Origin: Verrucomicrobiota bacterium
Lineage (GTDB): Bacteria; Verrucomicrobiota; Verrucomicrobiia; Opitutales; Opitutaceae
Assembly (NCBI GenBank): GCA_018239845.1
Contig: JAFEGO010000073.1
Location: 62,001 to 126,000 of the forward strand
Direction: 5' to 3'
Length of the DNA: 64,000 nt
The position numbers and the translations under genes were made by a program. The notes below the pieces were generated by a model, which did no database searches, was not told where the DNA came from, and worked only from the letters and a program-made list of their open reading frames with translations. Positions 34,001-42,196 of this stretch are shown here, piece after piece. Positions within the stretch are counted from its first letter, which is position 1. Each line of letters begins with the position of its first letter.

Positions 34001-34687
34001 GCGGCCGGCGAGCTCGTAGTCGTAAGCGATGTACTGCCAGAGCGCCCACGGATCGGCGGGCACCGTACTCTGGTCCCACCAGCCGACGTAGGCAGGGTGA
34101 TAGAGCGGCGCGCCGGGCGGCGGCGTGTACTCGAAACCGTGGCGGAGGAGCACGCCGGGGTAGAGCGTGCCGTGGGACTGGGAAAACTCGTCGAAGAGCG
34201 CGGCCAGTTCGTCGAGCGAGCGGCCCTCGGCGGCGTTGAGCACGCGGCCGAGCTTCGAGGAGATCACGGGCGTCCACTGCTGGCGGAAGGTGAGGGCGCT
34301 TTTCCCGGGCTCCTCGGGCGGCGGGGCGTTGGGCGAGATGCTCGTAGGGTCCACACCGTCGATCGAGCCCTTGCGCACCTCGTCGAGCCATGCGAGGCCG
34401 GCGGCGTAGGCGTGCTTGCAGTTCTCGCGCACGTCGCAGGTGCAGGCGGAGGACCAGCGGTCGCGCGTGTAGAAGAGCGTGGTGGTGTACAGCTGCTGCC
34501 CGAGCACCTTGGCCTCGACGTAGTGGTCGGCGGCGGCGCGGATCGACTGCACGCGGCCGTCGGCGTGGTAAACGGTGCCGCGCTCGCGCTTGCTCTCGCC
34601 GAAGGTCTCGAGCCACGCGCGCAGCGCCGCCAAGGCGTCAGGCGTCCTGACGCTGCGCACGACGGGCAGGCGGAATTTGGCGGACAT
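31070..34687 (-). CDS. SWIM-domain SNF2-family helicase
   Basis: A 1205-residue DNA translocase of the HepA/RapA type. A SWIM zinc finger lies near residue 85-100 ([16 protein letters not shown]: C-x-C-x5-C-x-H). A long middle region (the SNF2-associated bacterial domain) precedes the ATPase at about residue 745. The ATPase has [40 protein letters not shown] (Walker A) and [15 protein letters not shown] (Walker B), then [20 protein letters not shown] and the helicase C-terminal motifs [30 protein letters not shown] and [20 protein letters not shown]. The Walker B reads DEGQ where DEAQ or DEAH is usual. Likely transcription recycling or DNA repair. It lies downstream of glyS on the same strand across a REP pair. 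Confidence 0.92.
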   Translation of the reverse strand: [1205 protein letters not shown]

Positions 34688-34694
34688 GTTTAAA

Positions 34695-34751
34695 GTAGCG
34701 CCGGCATCCTGCCGGCAAACGGGACGGGTGCAGGCGGGACGCCTGCGCTAC
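34695..34751. repeat. GTAG-headed REP pair between glyS and the SNF2 gene
   Basis: GTAGCGCCGGCATCCTGCCG starts at 34695 (unit 34695-34716), and the opposite-strand unit GTAGCGCAGGCGTCCCGCCT starts at 34751 (unit 34730-34751), identical to the right unit at 4397-4418. Outward-facing heads, 13-base spacer. The pair fills almost all of the 64-base gap between the two leftward genes. Confidence 0.85.
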
Positions 34752-36278
34752 TTAATACACCTGTTCTTCCAACAGTGCAAAAAGCTCGGCCTCGGTGATG
34801 CGGCGCTGGGCCATGGAGTCGCGCTCGCGGAGGGTGAAGGTGTCGCCGGGCTTCTCGATCGTGTCGAAGTCGATCGTCACGCACCACGGCGTGCCGATCT
34901 CGTCCTGGCGGCGGTAGCGTTTGCCGATGTTGCCGCTGTCGTCGTAGAACACCGCGTAGCGGCGCTTCAGCTTGGCGTAGAGTTCGCGGGCGCGGCCGAC
35001 GAGCTGCTCCTTGTTCTTGATGAGCGGGAGCACGGCGACCTTCACCGGCGCGACGCGCGGGCTGAGGCGAAGGACGGTGCGCTTCTCGGTGTTGCCCTTC
35101 TCATCCGTGACATCCTCCTCGGCGTAACCGGCGCAGAGGATGGCGAGGAAGATGCGGTCCACGCCCACGGCGGGCTCGATGACGTGCGGCACGAATTTCT
35201 TCTTCGTGGCCTCGTCGAAGAGCTCCTGCGGCTTGCCGCTGGCCTGCGCGTGCTGGTTGAGATCGTAGTTACCGCGGGCGGCGATGCCCCAGAGTTCCTG
35301 CACGCCGAACGGGTACTTGAACATGATGTCCACCGTGCCCTTGGAGTAGAACGCGAGCTTCTCCTTCGGGTGCGCGTACAGCGAGAGGTGCGACTCGGGC
35401 AGGCCGACGGTGATGAGCCACTGGCGGCACCATTCGATCCACTCCTGATGGCACTTGGCCCAGTCGGCGTCCTCGTGGATGAAATATTCCATCTCCATCT
35501 GCTCGAACTCGCGGGAGCGGAAGATGAAGTTGCGCGGCGTGATCTCGTTGCGGAACGACTTGCCGATCTGGGCGATGCCGAAGGGCAGCTTCACGCGGCC
35601 GGTGTCCACGACGTTCTTGAAGTCGACGAACATGCCCTGCGCCGTCTCGGGCCGCAGGTAGGCGACGGCCGAGGAGTCGCGCATCGGGCCGACGTAGGTC
35701 TCGAACATCATGTTGAACGCGCGCGGCGGCGTGAGGCTGCCGGGCTCGCCGGTGGCGGGCGAAGGGATGAGCGCGATCTCGTCGGGCTGCGCCTCGGTCA
35801 TGTCCTTGGCGGCGACGGGCGCGAGCGCGCCCTGCACGGCCTTCTTGCGCTTGAGCGCCTCGGCGGCGGCCTGCAGGTCCTCGACGGTCTTCTCGCTCTC
35901 GAGCGCGGAGACGTAGCCGATGGTCTTGCCATCAACGACGACGGCCGCGAAGAAAAGCTGGTCGGCGCGGTAGCGCTGCTTGCTCACCTTGCAGTCCACG
36001 AGCGGGTCGGAGAAGCCGGCGACGTGACCGGAGGCCTCCCAGACCTTGGGGTGCATGATGATGGAGCTCTCGAGGCCCACGACATCCTCGCGGCGGCGGA
36101 CCATGTCGTTCCACCAGCAGTCGCGGATGTTCTTCTTCAGCTCCACGCCGAGCGGACCGTAGTCGAAGAAACCGTTGAGGCCGCCGTAGATTTCGGAGGA
36201 CTGGAAGACAAAGCCGCGGCGCTTCGCGAGCGAAACGACGGCTTCCATAAGGTTTTCAGGGGCGGACGACGTGGACAT
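34752..36278 (-). CDS. glyS: Glycyl-tRNA synthetase (homodimeric, alpha2 type)
   Basis: Charges tRNA-Gly with glycine. The 508-residue protein is the single-chain alpha2 form, not the bacterial alpha2beta2 form. Class II motifs are clear: [20 protein letters not shown], the motif 1 region [15 protein letters not shown], motif 2 [40 protein letters not shown] for motif 3, and the anticodon-binding domain [20 protein letters not shown] with [21 protein letters not shown] stretch after [18 protein letters not shown] (about residues 95-170) is a family-typical insert. The start Met is followed by a short Ser-rich lead. It is upstream of the SNF2 gene on the same strand. Confidence 0.95.
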   Translation of the reverse strand: MSTSSAPENLMEAVVSLAKRRGFVFQSSEIYGGLNGFFDYGPLGVELKKNIRDCWWNDMVRRREDVVGLESSIIMHPKVWEASGHVAGFSDPLVDCKVSKQRYRADQLFFAAVVVDGKTIGYVSALESEKTVEDLQAAAEALKRKKAVQGALAPVAAKDMTEAQPDEIALIPSPATGEPGSLTPPRAFNMMFETYVGPMRDSSAVAYLRPETAQGMFVDFKNVVDTGRVKLPFGIAQIGKSFRNEITPRNFIFRSREFEQMEMEYFIHEDADWAKCHQEWIEWCRQWLITVGLPESHLSLYAHPKEKLAFYSKGTVDIMFKYPFGVQELWGIAARGNYDLNQHAQASGKPQELFDEATKKKFVPHVIEPAVGVDRIFLAILCAGYAEEDVTDEKGNTEKRTVLRLSPRVAPVKVAVLPLIKNKEQLVGRARELYAKLKRRYAVFYDDSGNIGKRYRRQDEIGTPWCVTIDFDTIEKPGDTFTLRERDSMAQRRITEAELFALLEEQVY

Positions 36279-36337
36279 AAGGGGGCTACATTAGCGAACC
36301 CGCCCCCGAGCGGTCAATGGCGCGGTGGCCGGGCGCT

Positions 36338-37348
36338 TCACTTCCGCACCGGCGTGAGGGCGAGGCGGAGTCCGGTACCGGGGCCGGTGAAGGACAGGAC
36401 CGAGCGGTAGCGGGCGCCGGAGTACAGCTGGCCGGCGGTGCTGCCAAAGGAGCCGCCGCGGAGGATGCGCGCCATCGCCGCGGAGGGGCCCTCGTAGCCG
36501 TTCATCGGGTCCGCGACGCGGCCGCCCGGGTAGCCGTTGTAGCCGTCGAGGCACCACTCCCAGACGTTGCCGTGCATGTCGTAGAAGCCCCAGGCATTGG
36601 GTTTTTTCTGCGCGACCGGATGGGTCTGGTTGCCGCCGTTGGGCTCGTACCAGGCCATTTCCGGGAGATTGCCGGCGTGCGGGCCGGTGGTGCCGGCGCG
36701 GCAGGCGTACTCCCACTGGGCCTCGGTGGGCAGGGTGTATTCATAACCCGGAGGCAGGCGGCCGGCGGCGCGCTCGCGGTCGTTGACCTTGCGGCAGAAC
36801 TCCATGGCGATGTTCCACGCGATGTTTTCCACCGGACGGTCGGAGCCCTTGAAGAAGCTGGGCGAAGGCAGGTTTTCCATGACGGCGCGCCACTGCTCCT
36901 GGGTGACTTCGGTGCGGCCGAGCCAGTAGCCGCGGGTGAGGACGACCTCGGTGTCGTCGTCGCTGCCCACGGGGTCGGCCATCAGGAATTCGCCGGGTGC
37001 GACCCAGAGCATCGCGATCCCGGCGGTCGCGACGGTGAAGCCGGCGCCGGCGACCGGCTCGTGGCCGGGGATCGGCGCGGGCCCGCCGAGGCGCGGGGGC
37101 AGCCGCGCGGGATCGTCCTTGGACTCCGCGATGAGCTGCTCCAGGCGCGCCCGGAGCGCGTGCAGGCGCGGATCGTCGGGGTATCGCTGCAGGTGCTGAT
37201 CGACGATGCGGACGGCGATCCCATAGCTGCCGGTGTCGGTGACCTGGCGCAGGATGGTGAAATTCGGGTCGAGCGCCGGTTCGGCGGCGGACAGGATCAG
37301 GGGCAGGGCGGCCAGCGCGGCCCAGCGGGCACGGAGGAGCGGATTCAC
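36338..37348 (-). CDS. Secreted formylglycine-generating-enzyme (SUMF1)-family protein
   Basis: A 336-residue protein with a short signal sequence (ALAALPLILSAAEPA) and an FGE-sulfatase domain from about residue 105: GIAMLWVAPGEFLM, GYWLGRTEVTQEQWRAVM, PVENIAWNIAMEFCRKVNDR, YTLPTEAQWEYACRAGTTGP, WGFYDMHGNVWEWCLDGYNG and ILRGGSFGSTAGQLYSGARY. Before it lies a helical TPR-like part (QHLQRYPDDPRLHALRARLE). True FGEs convert a sulfatase Cys to formylglycine; without a sulfatase neighbour and with only general C-lectin-type motifs, it may instead be a binding or enzyme-scaffold protein. Start codon GTG. It diverges from the sensor kinase gene by 90 bases, so a joint envelope-stress role is possible. 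Confidence 0.85.
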   Translation of the reverse strand: MNPLLRARWAALAALPLILSAAEPALDPNFTILRQVTDTGSYGIAVRIVDQHLQRYPDDPRLHALRARLEQLIAESKDDPARLPPRLGGPAPIPGHEPVAGAGFTVATAGIAMLWVAPGEFLMADPVGSDDDTEVVLTRGYWLGRTEVTQEQWRAVMENLPSPSFFKGSDRPVENIAWNIAMEFCRKVNDRERAAGRLPPGYEYTLPTEAQWEYACRAGTTGPHAGNLPEMAWYEPNGGNQTHPVAQKKPNAWGFYDMHGNVWEWCLDGYNGYPGGRVADPMNGYEGPSAAMARILRGGSFGSTAGQLYSGARYRSVLSFTGPGTGLRLALTPVRK

Positions 37349-37438
37349 GGGCGGGTGAATTCATTGCGGCGGAAAGCGGGGCTTGCGCCAAGTCCAATTC
37401 CCGCGACGCTGCCCGCGGCGGTGGCGACGATTTCCCCC

Positions 37439-40400
37439 ATGCGTCCCGGTTGCGTGCTTTTTCTCCTCCTCTGCGCGGGGCTACCCGGTGCGGCGCGGCT
37501 GCGCGCGGCCGGGGAGGAGATCGGCCGCCCGCTGGTGCGGCACTACACGCCCGGCGAGTACCTGCGCCACCTCGACTGCCAGCTCGTCACGCAGGATGCC
37601 ACGGGCACCATGATCTTCGCCAACGTCGTCGACCTGCTGGCGTTCGACGGCGCGCGCTGGACGCCGATCTTCCTCCCCACCGATTCCGCGGGCATCCGGC
37701 AGCTCACGCAGACGGCGGATGGCACGATCTACGTGGCCGGAGCCGGGGCGATCGGTCGGCTGCAGGGCCGGGGCGCAGAGGCGCGTTACGTTTCGCTGGC
37801 CCCGCTGCTGCCGCCGGAGGCCGCCAACATCGACGAGCTGCGCGCGGCGGTCGCCTGCGGACGCACCGTGTGGTTTGCCAGCGACGACCATCTCCTGCGC
37901 TGGCGCGACGGGGCGTTTACCGCGATCCCCTATCCGACGCCGCCGGGCTCGCACGGCGCGCGGCTCCACCGGGTGGGCGACGAGGTCTATGTCACGGCGC
38001 TGGGCCACCCGTTGGGACGGCTGCGCGAGGCCGACGCCACGGTCGATCCGGTGGCGGACGACCCCGTGGTGCGGGACAACAAAATCATCCTGCTGGAGGC
38101 GGGCGCGGGCGGGTCGCTGGTGCTGCTGACGGCGGAGCGCGGGTTCTTCGTCCGGCGGCCCGGCAGTCGCATCGTGCCGATGGATACGCCAATGAACCGC
38201 TGGCTGCGGGGCAAGCGCGTGTTCTGCGCCGCGCGGCTGCCCGACGGCTCGCACGTGGCGGGCTTCTCCGCGGTGAGCGGCGACGGCGGGGTGCGCTTCG
38301 CGCCCGACGGCCGCTACCTCGGCCCCATCGACACGAGCCTCGGGCTGTGGGTGAAGCAGGTGCGCGATTTCTTCCCCGACCGCGAGGGCGGGCTCTGGCT
38401 CGGCACCGACACCGGCGTGGCGCGGCTGGAGTGGCCCTCGCCGCTCTCGCTCTTCGACGCCACCAACGGCCTCGGGCAGGGCGCGGTGGCGGCGGCCGGC
38501 CGCGAAGGCGGCATGCTGCACATCGCCACGGGCGAGGGCCTCTTCCGCCTCGTGCCGCAGGATGACGCCGGCCGCATGGCGCACGCCGAGCGCCTCGCGG
38601 GCCGGGAGTTTTTCGCGCTCGCCGAGCATCCCGCCGGGCTGCTCGCGCTAAGCGACGGGCAGCTCAGCGTCGTGCGGGCGGGCCGGGTCGCGCCCGTGCT
38701 CGCGCTGCCGCTCGGGGGCGGGGCCCTGCGCCGCTCGGCGGTCCGGCCCGACCGCGTGTGGGTGGGCACGACGCAGGGTATCCGCGCGGTGCGCGCCACG
38801 GACGGGATGTGGCAGGAGGAGGGCGAGGTGCCGCGCTTCCACGAGGCGGTGGAGGCCCTGGCGGAGGCCGCGGACGGCACGCTGTGGGTGGCCACGCCCG
38901 AGCGCGTCCTTTACCGGCTCAGCTTCACCGATGCGGGCCTCGCGCCGGCGCGGGTGGAGCGCTTTGCCCGGGGCAAAGGCTGGCCCGAGGCGCTCGGCAA
39001 CCTGCGCCTGGTCCAGCTCGCAGGTGATGTGGTTTTCCTCGCCGACGGGGATGGCGCGGTGCGGCGCTATCGACCACAGAGCCGGACCTTCGAAGCCGCG
39101 GCGTCCGATCCGGTATCGCCGGAGCCGGCCGGCGAGGTCGAGCAGGCGGCGCCCGGGGCGGACGGGGCGCTGTGGGTGGCGCGAGGCGCGACCTTGTGCC
39201 GGATCGGACCCGGCGCGCGCGAGTTGCCCCATTTTGTGAAGACTGCGGTGGGCCGCGTGAGCTGGCTGCGCGAGGAAGACGGCGGCCAGGTGCTGTGGGT
39301 GGGCGGCGAAAAAGGCCTGGCCCGCGTGGACCTGACGAAGGCCTTTCCCCCGCCCGCGCCGTTTGCCGTGCAGCTCCGGGCGCAAGGCGTCACCGAGGGG
39401 GCGCGGCTCCCGCCGGAGCCGGGGCCGGTGGCGTTCAGCTTCGTGGCCCCGCGGCAGCGGCCGACGAGCGCAGTGGCCTACCAGTCTCGGCTCGACGGCT
39501 GGGAACGCGGCTGGACCGAGTGGTCCTCGCGCCGCGAACGCAGCTTCGCCAACTTGCGCTCCGGCCGCTACCGCTTCGAGGTGCGGGCGCGCGATGCGGA
39601 GGGCGTGGTCGCGACGCCGGCGGAGTTGAGCTTCGACGTGCTCGCGCCGTGGTGGCTGACGGGCTGGGCCATCGCGGCCTACATCCTCGCCGGTGCGGGG
39701 TCGGTGGCGGGCATCGTGTGGCTCCGCACGCGGACACTGCACCGCCGCGCGGAATATCTGGAGGGCGTGGTGGCCGAGCGCACCGCTGAGCTGGCGCGGC
39801 AGAACGCCGAGCTCGTGCGCCTCAATCAACTCGAGCTCGACGAAAAGATCTCCGCGCGCCTCGCCGAGGAGAAGGCGCGCCTCGAGGTGCTTCGCTACCA
39901 GCTCAACCCGCACTTCCTCTTCAACACCCTGGCCTCGATCAGCGCGTCGCTGCCGGCGGGGCCGACCACGGCGCGGACCATGGTGGAGCGGCTGGCGGAG
40001 TTTTGCCGGATGACGCTGCACCGCGCGGACGAGCGCGACTGGACGACGCTCGGCGGCGAGCTGCAGCTGCTGCGGGCCTACCTCGACATCGAGCGCTCGC
40101 GCTGGGGCGAGCTGCTCGACGTGGAGATCGCCATCGCGGACGGAGTAGAGCAGGAGCGGCTGCCGCACTTTCTCCTGCTGCCGCTGGTGGAAAACGCGCT
40201 CAAGTACGGCCGCGCCACGAGCCCCGACCGCGTGGGCGTGAAGCTCACCGCGACCCGCGCCGCAGACGGCGCGCTGGTGCTCGCGGTGGCCAACACCGGC
40301 GAGTGGATCGAGCCGCAGGAAAAGAAACAGGTCTCCTCCCTCGGCATCGGCCTCGACAACCTGCGCGAGCGCCTCGCACGGCACTACCCGCGCGCACACA

Positions 40401-40471
40401 CGCTGGAGATCACCCACGGCCGGGGCTGGGTCACCGTGACGTTGCGTATCTGGGCGCCGTCCGCTTTGTAA
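37439..40471 (+). CDS. Propeller/Y_Y_Y sensor histidine kinase (LytS-type kinase domain)
   Basis: A 1010-residue sensor. After a signal peptide (CVLFLLLCAGLPGAARLRAA) come about 600 residues of two-component-regulator propeller blades (for example LTQTADGTIYVAGAGAIGRL and VRDFFPDREGGLWLGTDTGV). A Y_Y_Y domain follows at about 655-735 (AYQSRLDGWERGWTEWSSRR), then one membrane helix at about 739-762, a short coiled coil, and the LytS kinase part with the phospho-accepting His825 in YQLNPHFLFNTLAS. ATP-binding motifs are LVENALKYG and LGIGLDNLRERLA. The upstream frame is a shadow. Stop and the next ATG are 9 bases apart, so it forms an operon with the LytTR regulator. The propeller faces the periplasm and by family often senses oligosaccharides. 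Confidence 0.92.
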   Translation: MRPGCVLFLLLCAGLPGAARLRAAGEEIGRPLVRHYTPGEYLRHLDCQLVTQDATGTMIFANVVDLLAFDGARWTPIFLPTDSAGIRQLTQTADGTIYVAGAGAIGRLQGRGAEARYVSLAPLLPPEAANIDELRAAVACGRTVWFASDDHLLRWRDGAFTAIPYPTPPGSHGARLHRVGDEVYVTALGHPLGRLREADATVDPVADDPVVRDNKIILLEAGAGGSLVLLTAERGFFVRRPGSRIVPMDTPMNRWLRGKRVFCAARLPDGSHVAGFSAVSGDGGVRFAPDGRYLGPIDTSLGLWVKQVRDFFPDREGGLWLGTDTGVARLEWPSPLSLFDATNGLGQGAVAAAGREGGMLHIATGEGLFRLVPQDDAGRMAHAERLAGREFFALAEHPAGLLALSDGQLSVVRAGRVAPVLALPLGGGALRRSAVRPDRVWVGTTQGIRAVRATDGMWQEEGEVPRFHEAVEALAEAADGTLWVATPERVLYRLSFTDAGLAPARVERFARGKGWPEALGNLRLVQLAGDVVFLADGDGAVRRYRPQSRTFEAAASDPVSPEPAGEVEQAAPGADGALWVARGATLCRIGPGARELPHFVKTAVGRVSWLREEDGGQVLWVGGEKGLARVDLTKAFPPPAPFAVQLRAQGVTEGARLPPEPGPVAFSFVAPRQRPTSAVAYQSRLDGWERGWTEWSSRRERSFANLRSGRYRFEVRARDAEGVVATPAELSFDVLAPWWLTGWAIAAYILAGAGSVAGIVWLRTRTLHRRAEYLEGVVAERTAELARQNAELVRLNQLELDEKISARLAEEKARLEVLRYQLNPHFLFNTLASISASLPAGPTTARTMVERLAEFCRMTLHRADERDWTTLGGELQLLRAYLDIERSRWGELLDVEIAIADGVEQERLPHFLLLPLVENALKYGRATSPDRVGVKLTATRAADGALVLAVANTGEWIEPQEKKQVSSLGIGLDNLRERLARHYPRAHTLEITHGRGWVTVTLRIWAPSAL

Positions 40472-40480
40472 CTTGGCACG

Positions 40481-41224
40481 ATGACGCACGCCCTGCTGAT
40501 CGAGGATGAGGCGACCGCGCGGGCCGACCTGCGCGCCAAGCTCGCCGCGCATCCCGACATCGCGATCATCGATGAGGCGGCGACGCTGCGCAGCGCCCGC
40601 GCCCGCCTCGCGCAGCATGACTACGAACTCGTGTTCATGGACATCCAGCTGGTCGGCGGCTGCTCGTTCGACCTTGTGCCCGACGTGCGGCCGGGCGCGC
40701 GCATCATCTTCGTGACGGCCTATGATGCGTACGCCCTACGGGCCTTCGAGGTGAATGCCCTCGACTACCTGCTGAAACCCGTTGCGCCCGCGCGGCTCGC
40801 GGAGGCGCTCCGGCGCTTCGCCGCGGCGGGGCCGGCGACCGATCACGACCTGCCGCCCGGGCCCGCGCTGCGGCTGGAGGATACGGTGTTTCTCCGCTCG
40901 GGCCTGCGCGGCCGTTTCGCCCCGGTGCGCAGCATCAGCCTCATCGGCGCGCGCGACAATTACTCCGAGGTGCAGCTCGCCGACGGCACCAAGGTCTTTC
41001 TGCGCAAGAGCCTCAAGGCTTGGGAGGACACGCTGCCGGCCACGCATTTCATGCGCGTGCACCGCACGCAGATCGTGAACCTCGCGCACGTGGTCCGCTA
41101 CGAACGCGACAGCGACGAGCACACGCGGCTCTACCTGGAAAACATCGCCGAGCCCGTGCTCGCCAGCCGCGACCGCTGGGCCGAGCTGCGCGAACGGCTG
41201 ACGGCCTTGCGCCCGACCCCGTAG
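40481..41224 (+). CDS. LytTR-family response regulator
   Basis: A 247-residue DNA-binding response regulator. The receiver has acidic Glu8/Asp9/Glu10 (LLIEDEATARADL), the phosphorylated Asp54 in VFMDIQL, the Thr in FVTAYDAYALRAFE and Lys in YLLKPV. The C-terminal LytTR domain shows SISLIGARDNYSEVQLADGT, FLRKSLKAWEDTLPATHFMR and the strand HRTQIVNLAHVVRYERDSDE. LytTR proteins bind pairs of direct repeats about 21 bp apart. The gene starts 9 bases after the kinase stop. Its probable targets are the two PEP-CTERM genes immediately downstream, whose upstream regions share such a repeat; that link is my inference. Confidence 0.92.
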   Translation: MTHALLIEDEATARADLRAKLAAHPDIAIIDEAATLRSARARLAQHDYELVFMDIQLVGGCSFDLVPDVRPGARIIFVTAYDAYALRAFEVNALDYLLKPVAPARLAEALRRFAAAGPATDHDLPPGPALRLEDTVFLRSGLRGRFAPVRSISLIGARDNYSEVQLADGTKVFLRKSLKAWEDTLPATHFMRVHRTQIVNLAHVVRYERDSDEHTRLYLENIAEPVLASRDRWAELRERLTALRPTP

Positions 41225-41251
41225 GAAAAAATTCCGCCGGCTCCGCTGTTC

Positions 41252-41282
41252 GCCACAGCCGCCCCGCGATTCACCACAAGCG
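41252..41282 (+). promoter_or_regulatory. Shared upstream element of PEP-CTERM gene 1 (putative LytTR site)
   Basis: GCCACAGCC begins a 28-base segment (41252-41279) that matches the segment 42084-42111 at 24 of 28 positions. It contains two CCACA cores, at 41253-41257 and 41274-41278, spaced 21 bases apart; extended to 9 bases, CCACAGCCG and CCACAAGCG agree at 7 of 9. The element ends 97 bases before the PEP-CTERM ATG and lies 27 bases behind the stop of the LytTR regulator gene. Confidence 0.5.
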
Positions 41283-41376
41283 GGTGGACGGGCGGGCCCA
41301 GTCCGTGGTGTTACCGTGATACGCCGGTGCGGCTCCAACGGGGCCGCGCAACCGGAAATCCATCCCGCTCCAACCT

Positions 41377-42054
41377 ATGAAACCGCTCCTTCGTGCCCTC
41401 CGCCGCCCCTTCCCCTGCCTCCTAGTCAGCCTCGGCCTGCTGGCCGGCGCCGGCCGTGCTTCGGCCCAGATGGTGTATCTCACCTTCTCCGGCGGCAACG
41501 GCACCGGCCAGGTCACGGTCTCCTGGAGCTCGCCCATCACCTATACGATCGACACCACCAGCGTCATCTCCGGGGTGAATCCCATCTTCGTCTTCCACGG
41601 TATCCCTGACATGCAGGCGATCTTTCCCACCCAGGCCCCGGTGGGCCCCGGTGCGCCGACCTACACCAGCACGGGCGCGGGCAGCACCGACGGCGTACAG
41701 ACGGTCAACCGTCTCACAACGCCGAATACGTTCAACAGCGTCACTGCCGGGGACCTGGTGTTTTTCTCCAACACGGACACTGCCCCCACCATCCTGACCG
41801 CCGGCGACATCATCACGCTGAGCGCGGGCTCGCTCCGCTACGACGGCAGCCCCACCTCCAACTCCGGCTACTCGCTCCCCCTGCCGGCCGACGGCTACTA
41901 CAGCACCTTTGTCACGGACGGGGCCGACACGTACTACACGAACCTCGGGGCCGGCACCGCGACGGCGGTGCCGGAGCCCGCGACCTACGCGATACTCGCG
42001 GGCCTTGGCGCGCTGGGCCTCGCGGCCTGGCGCCGCCGGCGGTCAGCGGCCTGA
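41377..42054 (+). CDS. PEP-CTERM sorting-domain protein
   Basis: A 225-residue exported protein. The signal peptide spans MKPLLRALRRPFPCLLVSLG and LLAGAGRASA, with the mature part beginning near QMVYLTFSGG. The C-terminus is the exosortase sorting signal: VPEPATYAILAGLG, the rest of a hydrophobic helix, and the Arg cluster WRRRRSAA. The middle is Thr/Ser/Gly-rich with no enzyme motif (YTIDTTSVISGV, TAGDLVFFSNTDT, TILTAGDIITLSAG) and is probably a beta-sandwich. PEP-CTERM proteins are processed by an exosortase (EpsH/XrtA) that is not in this window and end up in the envelope or exopolysaccharide. It is preceded by the shared 28-base element. Confidence 0.9.
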   Translation: MKPLLRALRRPFPCLLVSLGLLAGAGRASAQMVYLTFSGGNGTGQVTVSWSSPITYTIDTTSVISGVNPIFVFHGIPDMQAIFPTQAPVGPGAPTYTSTGAGSTDGVQTVNRLTTPNTFNSVTAGDLVFFSNTDTAPTILTAGDIITLSAGSLRYDGSPTSNSGYSLPLPADGYYSTFVTDGADTYYTNLGAGTATAVPEPATYAILAGLGALGLAAWRRRRSAA

Positions 42055-42083
42055 GCCGAGGAGAGCGGGCCCGCCCGCCACTG

Positions 42084-42114
42084 GCCACAGCCACCCCGCG
42101 GTTCGCCCCAAATA
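42084..42114 (+). promoter_or_regulatory. Shared upstream element of PEP-CTERM gene 2 (putative LytTR site)
   Basis: Second copy of the element seen at 41252-41282: GCCACAGCCACCCCGCGGTT starts at 42084 and continues to CCCCAA at 42111. CCACAGCCA (42085-42093) and the weaker CCCCAAATA (42106-42114) are 21 bases apart, the same spacing as in copy 1. It ends about 85 bases before the ATG of the second PEP-CTERM gene. Outside the 28-base core the two upstream regions are not clearly alike. Confidence 0.5.
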
Positions 42115-42196
42115 GGTCGCCTCGCCCGCGCGGCCCTGAGCCTAACTGGGCGCGCAAATCGTCTGCACGACGAAGCTCGGCGACCAATCCACCCCC

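Noticed and set aside
38648-40618. Long minus-strand frame opposite the sensor kinase
   Set aside because: Arg/Gly/Ala-rich shadow of the plus-strand kinase; no recognisable domain.
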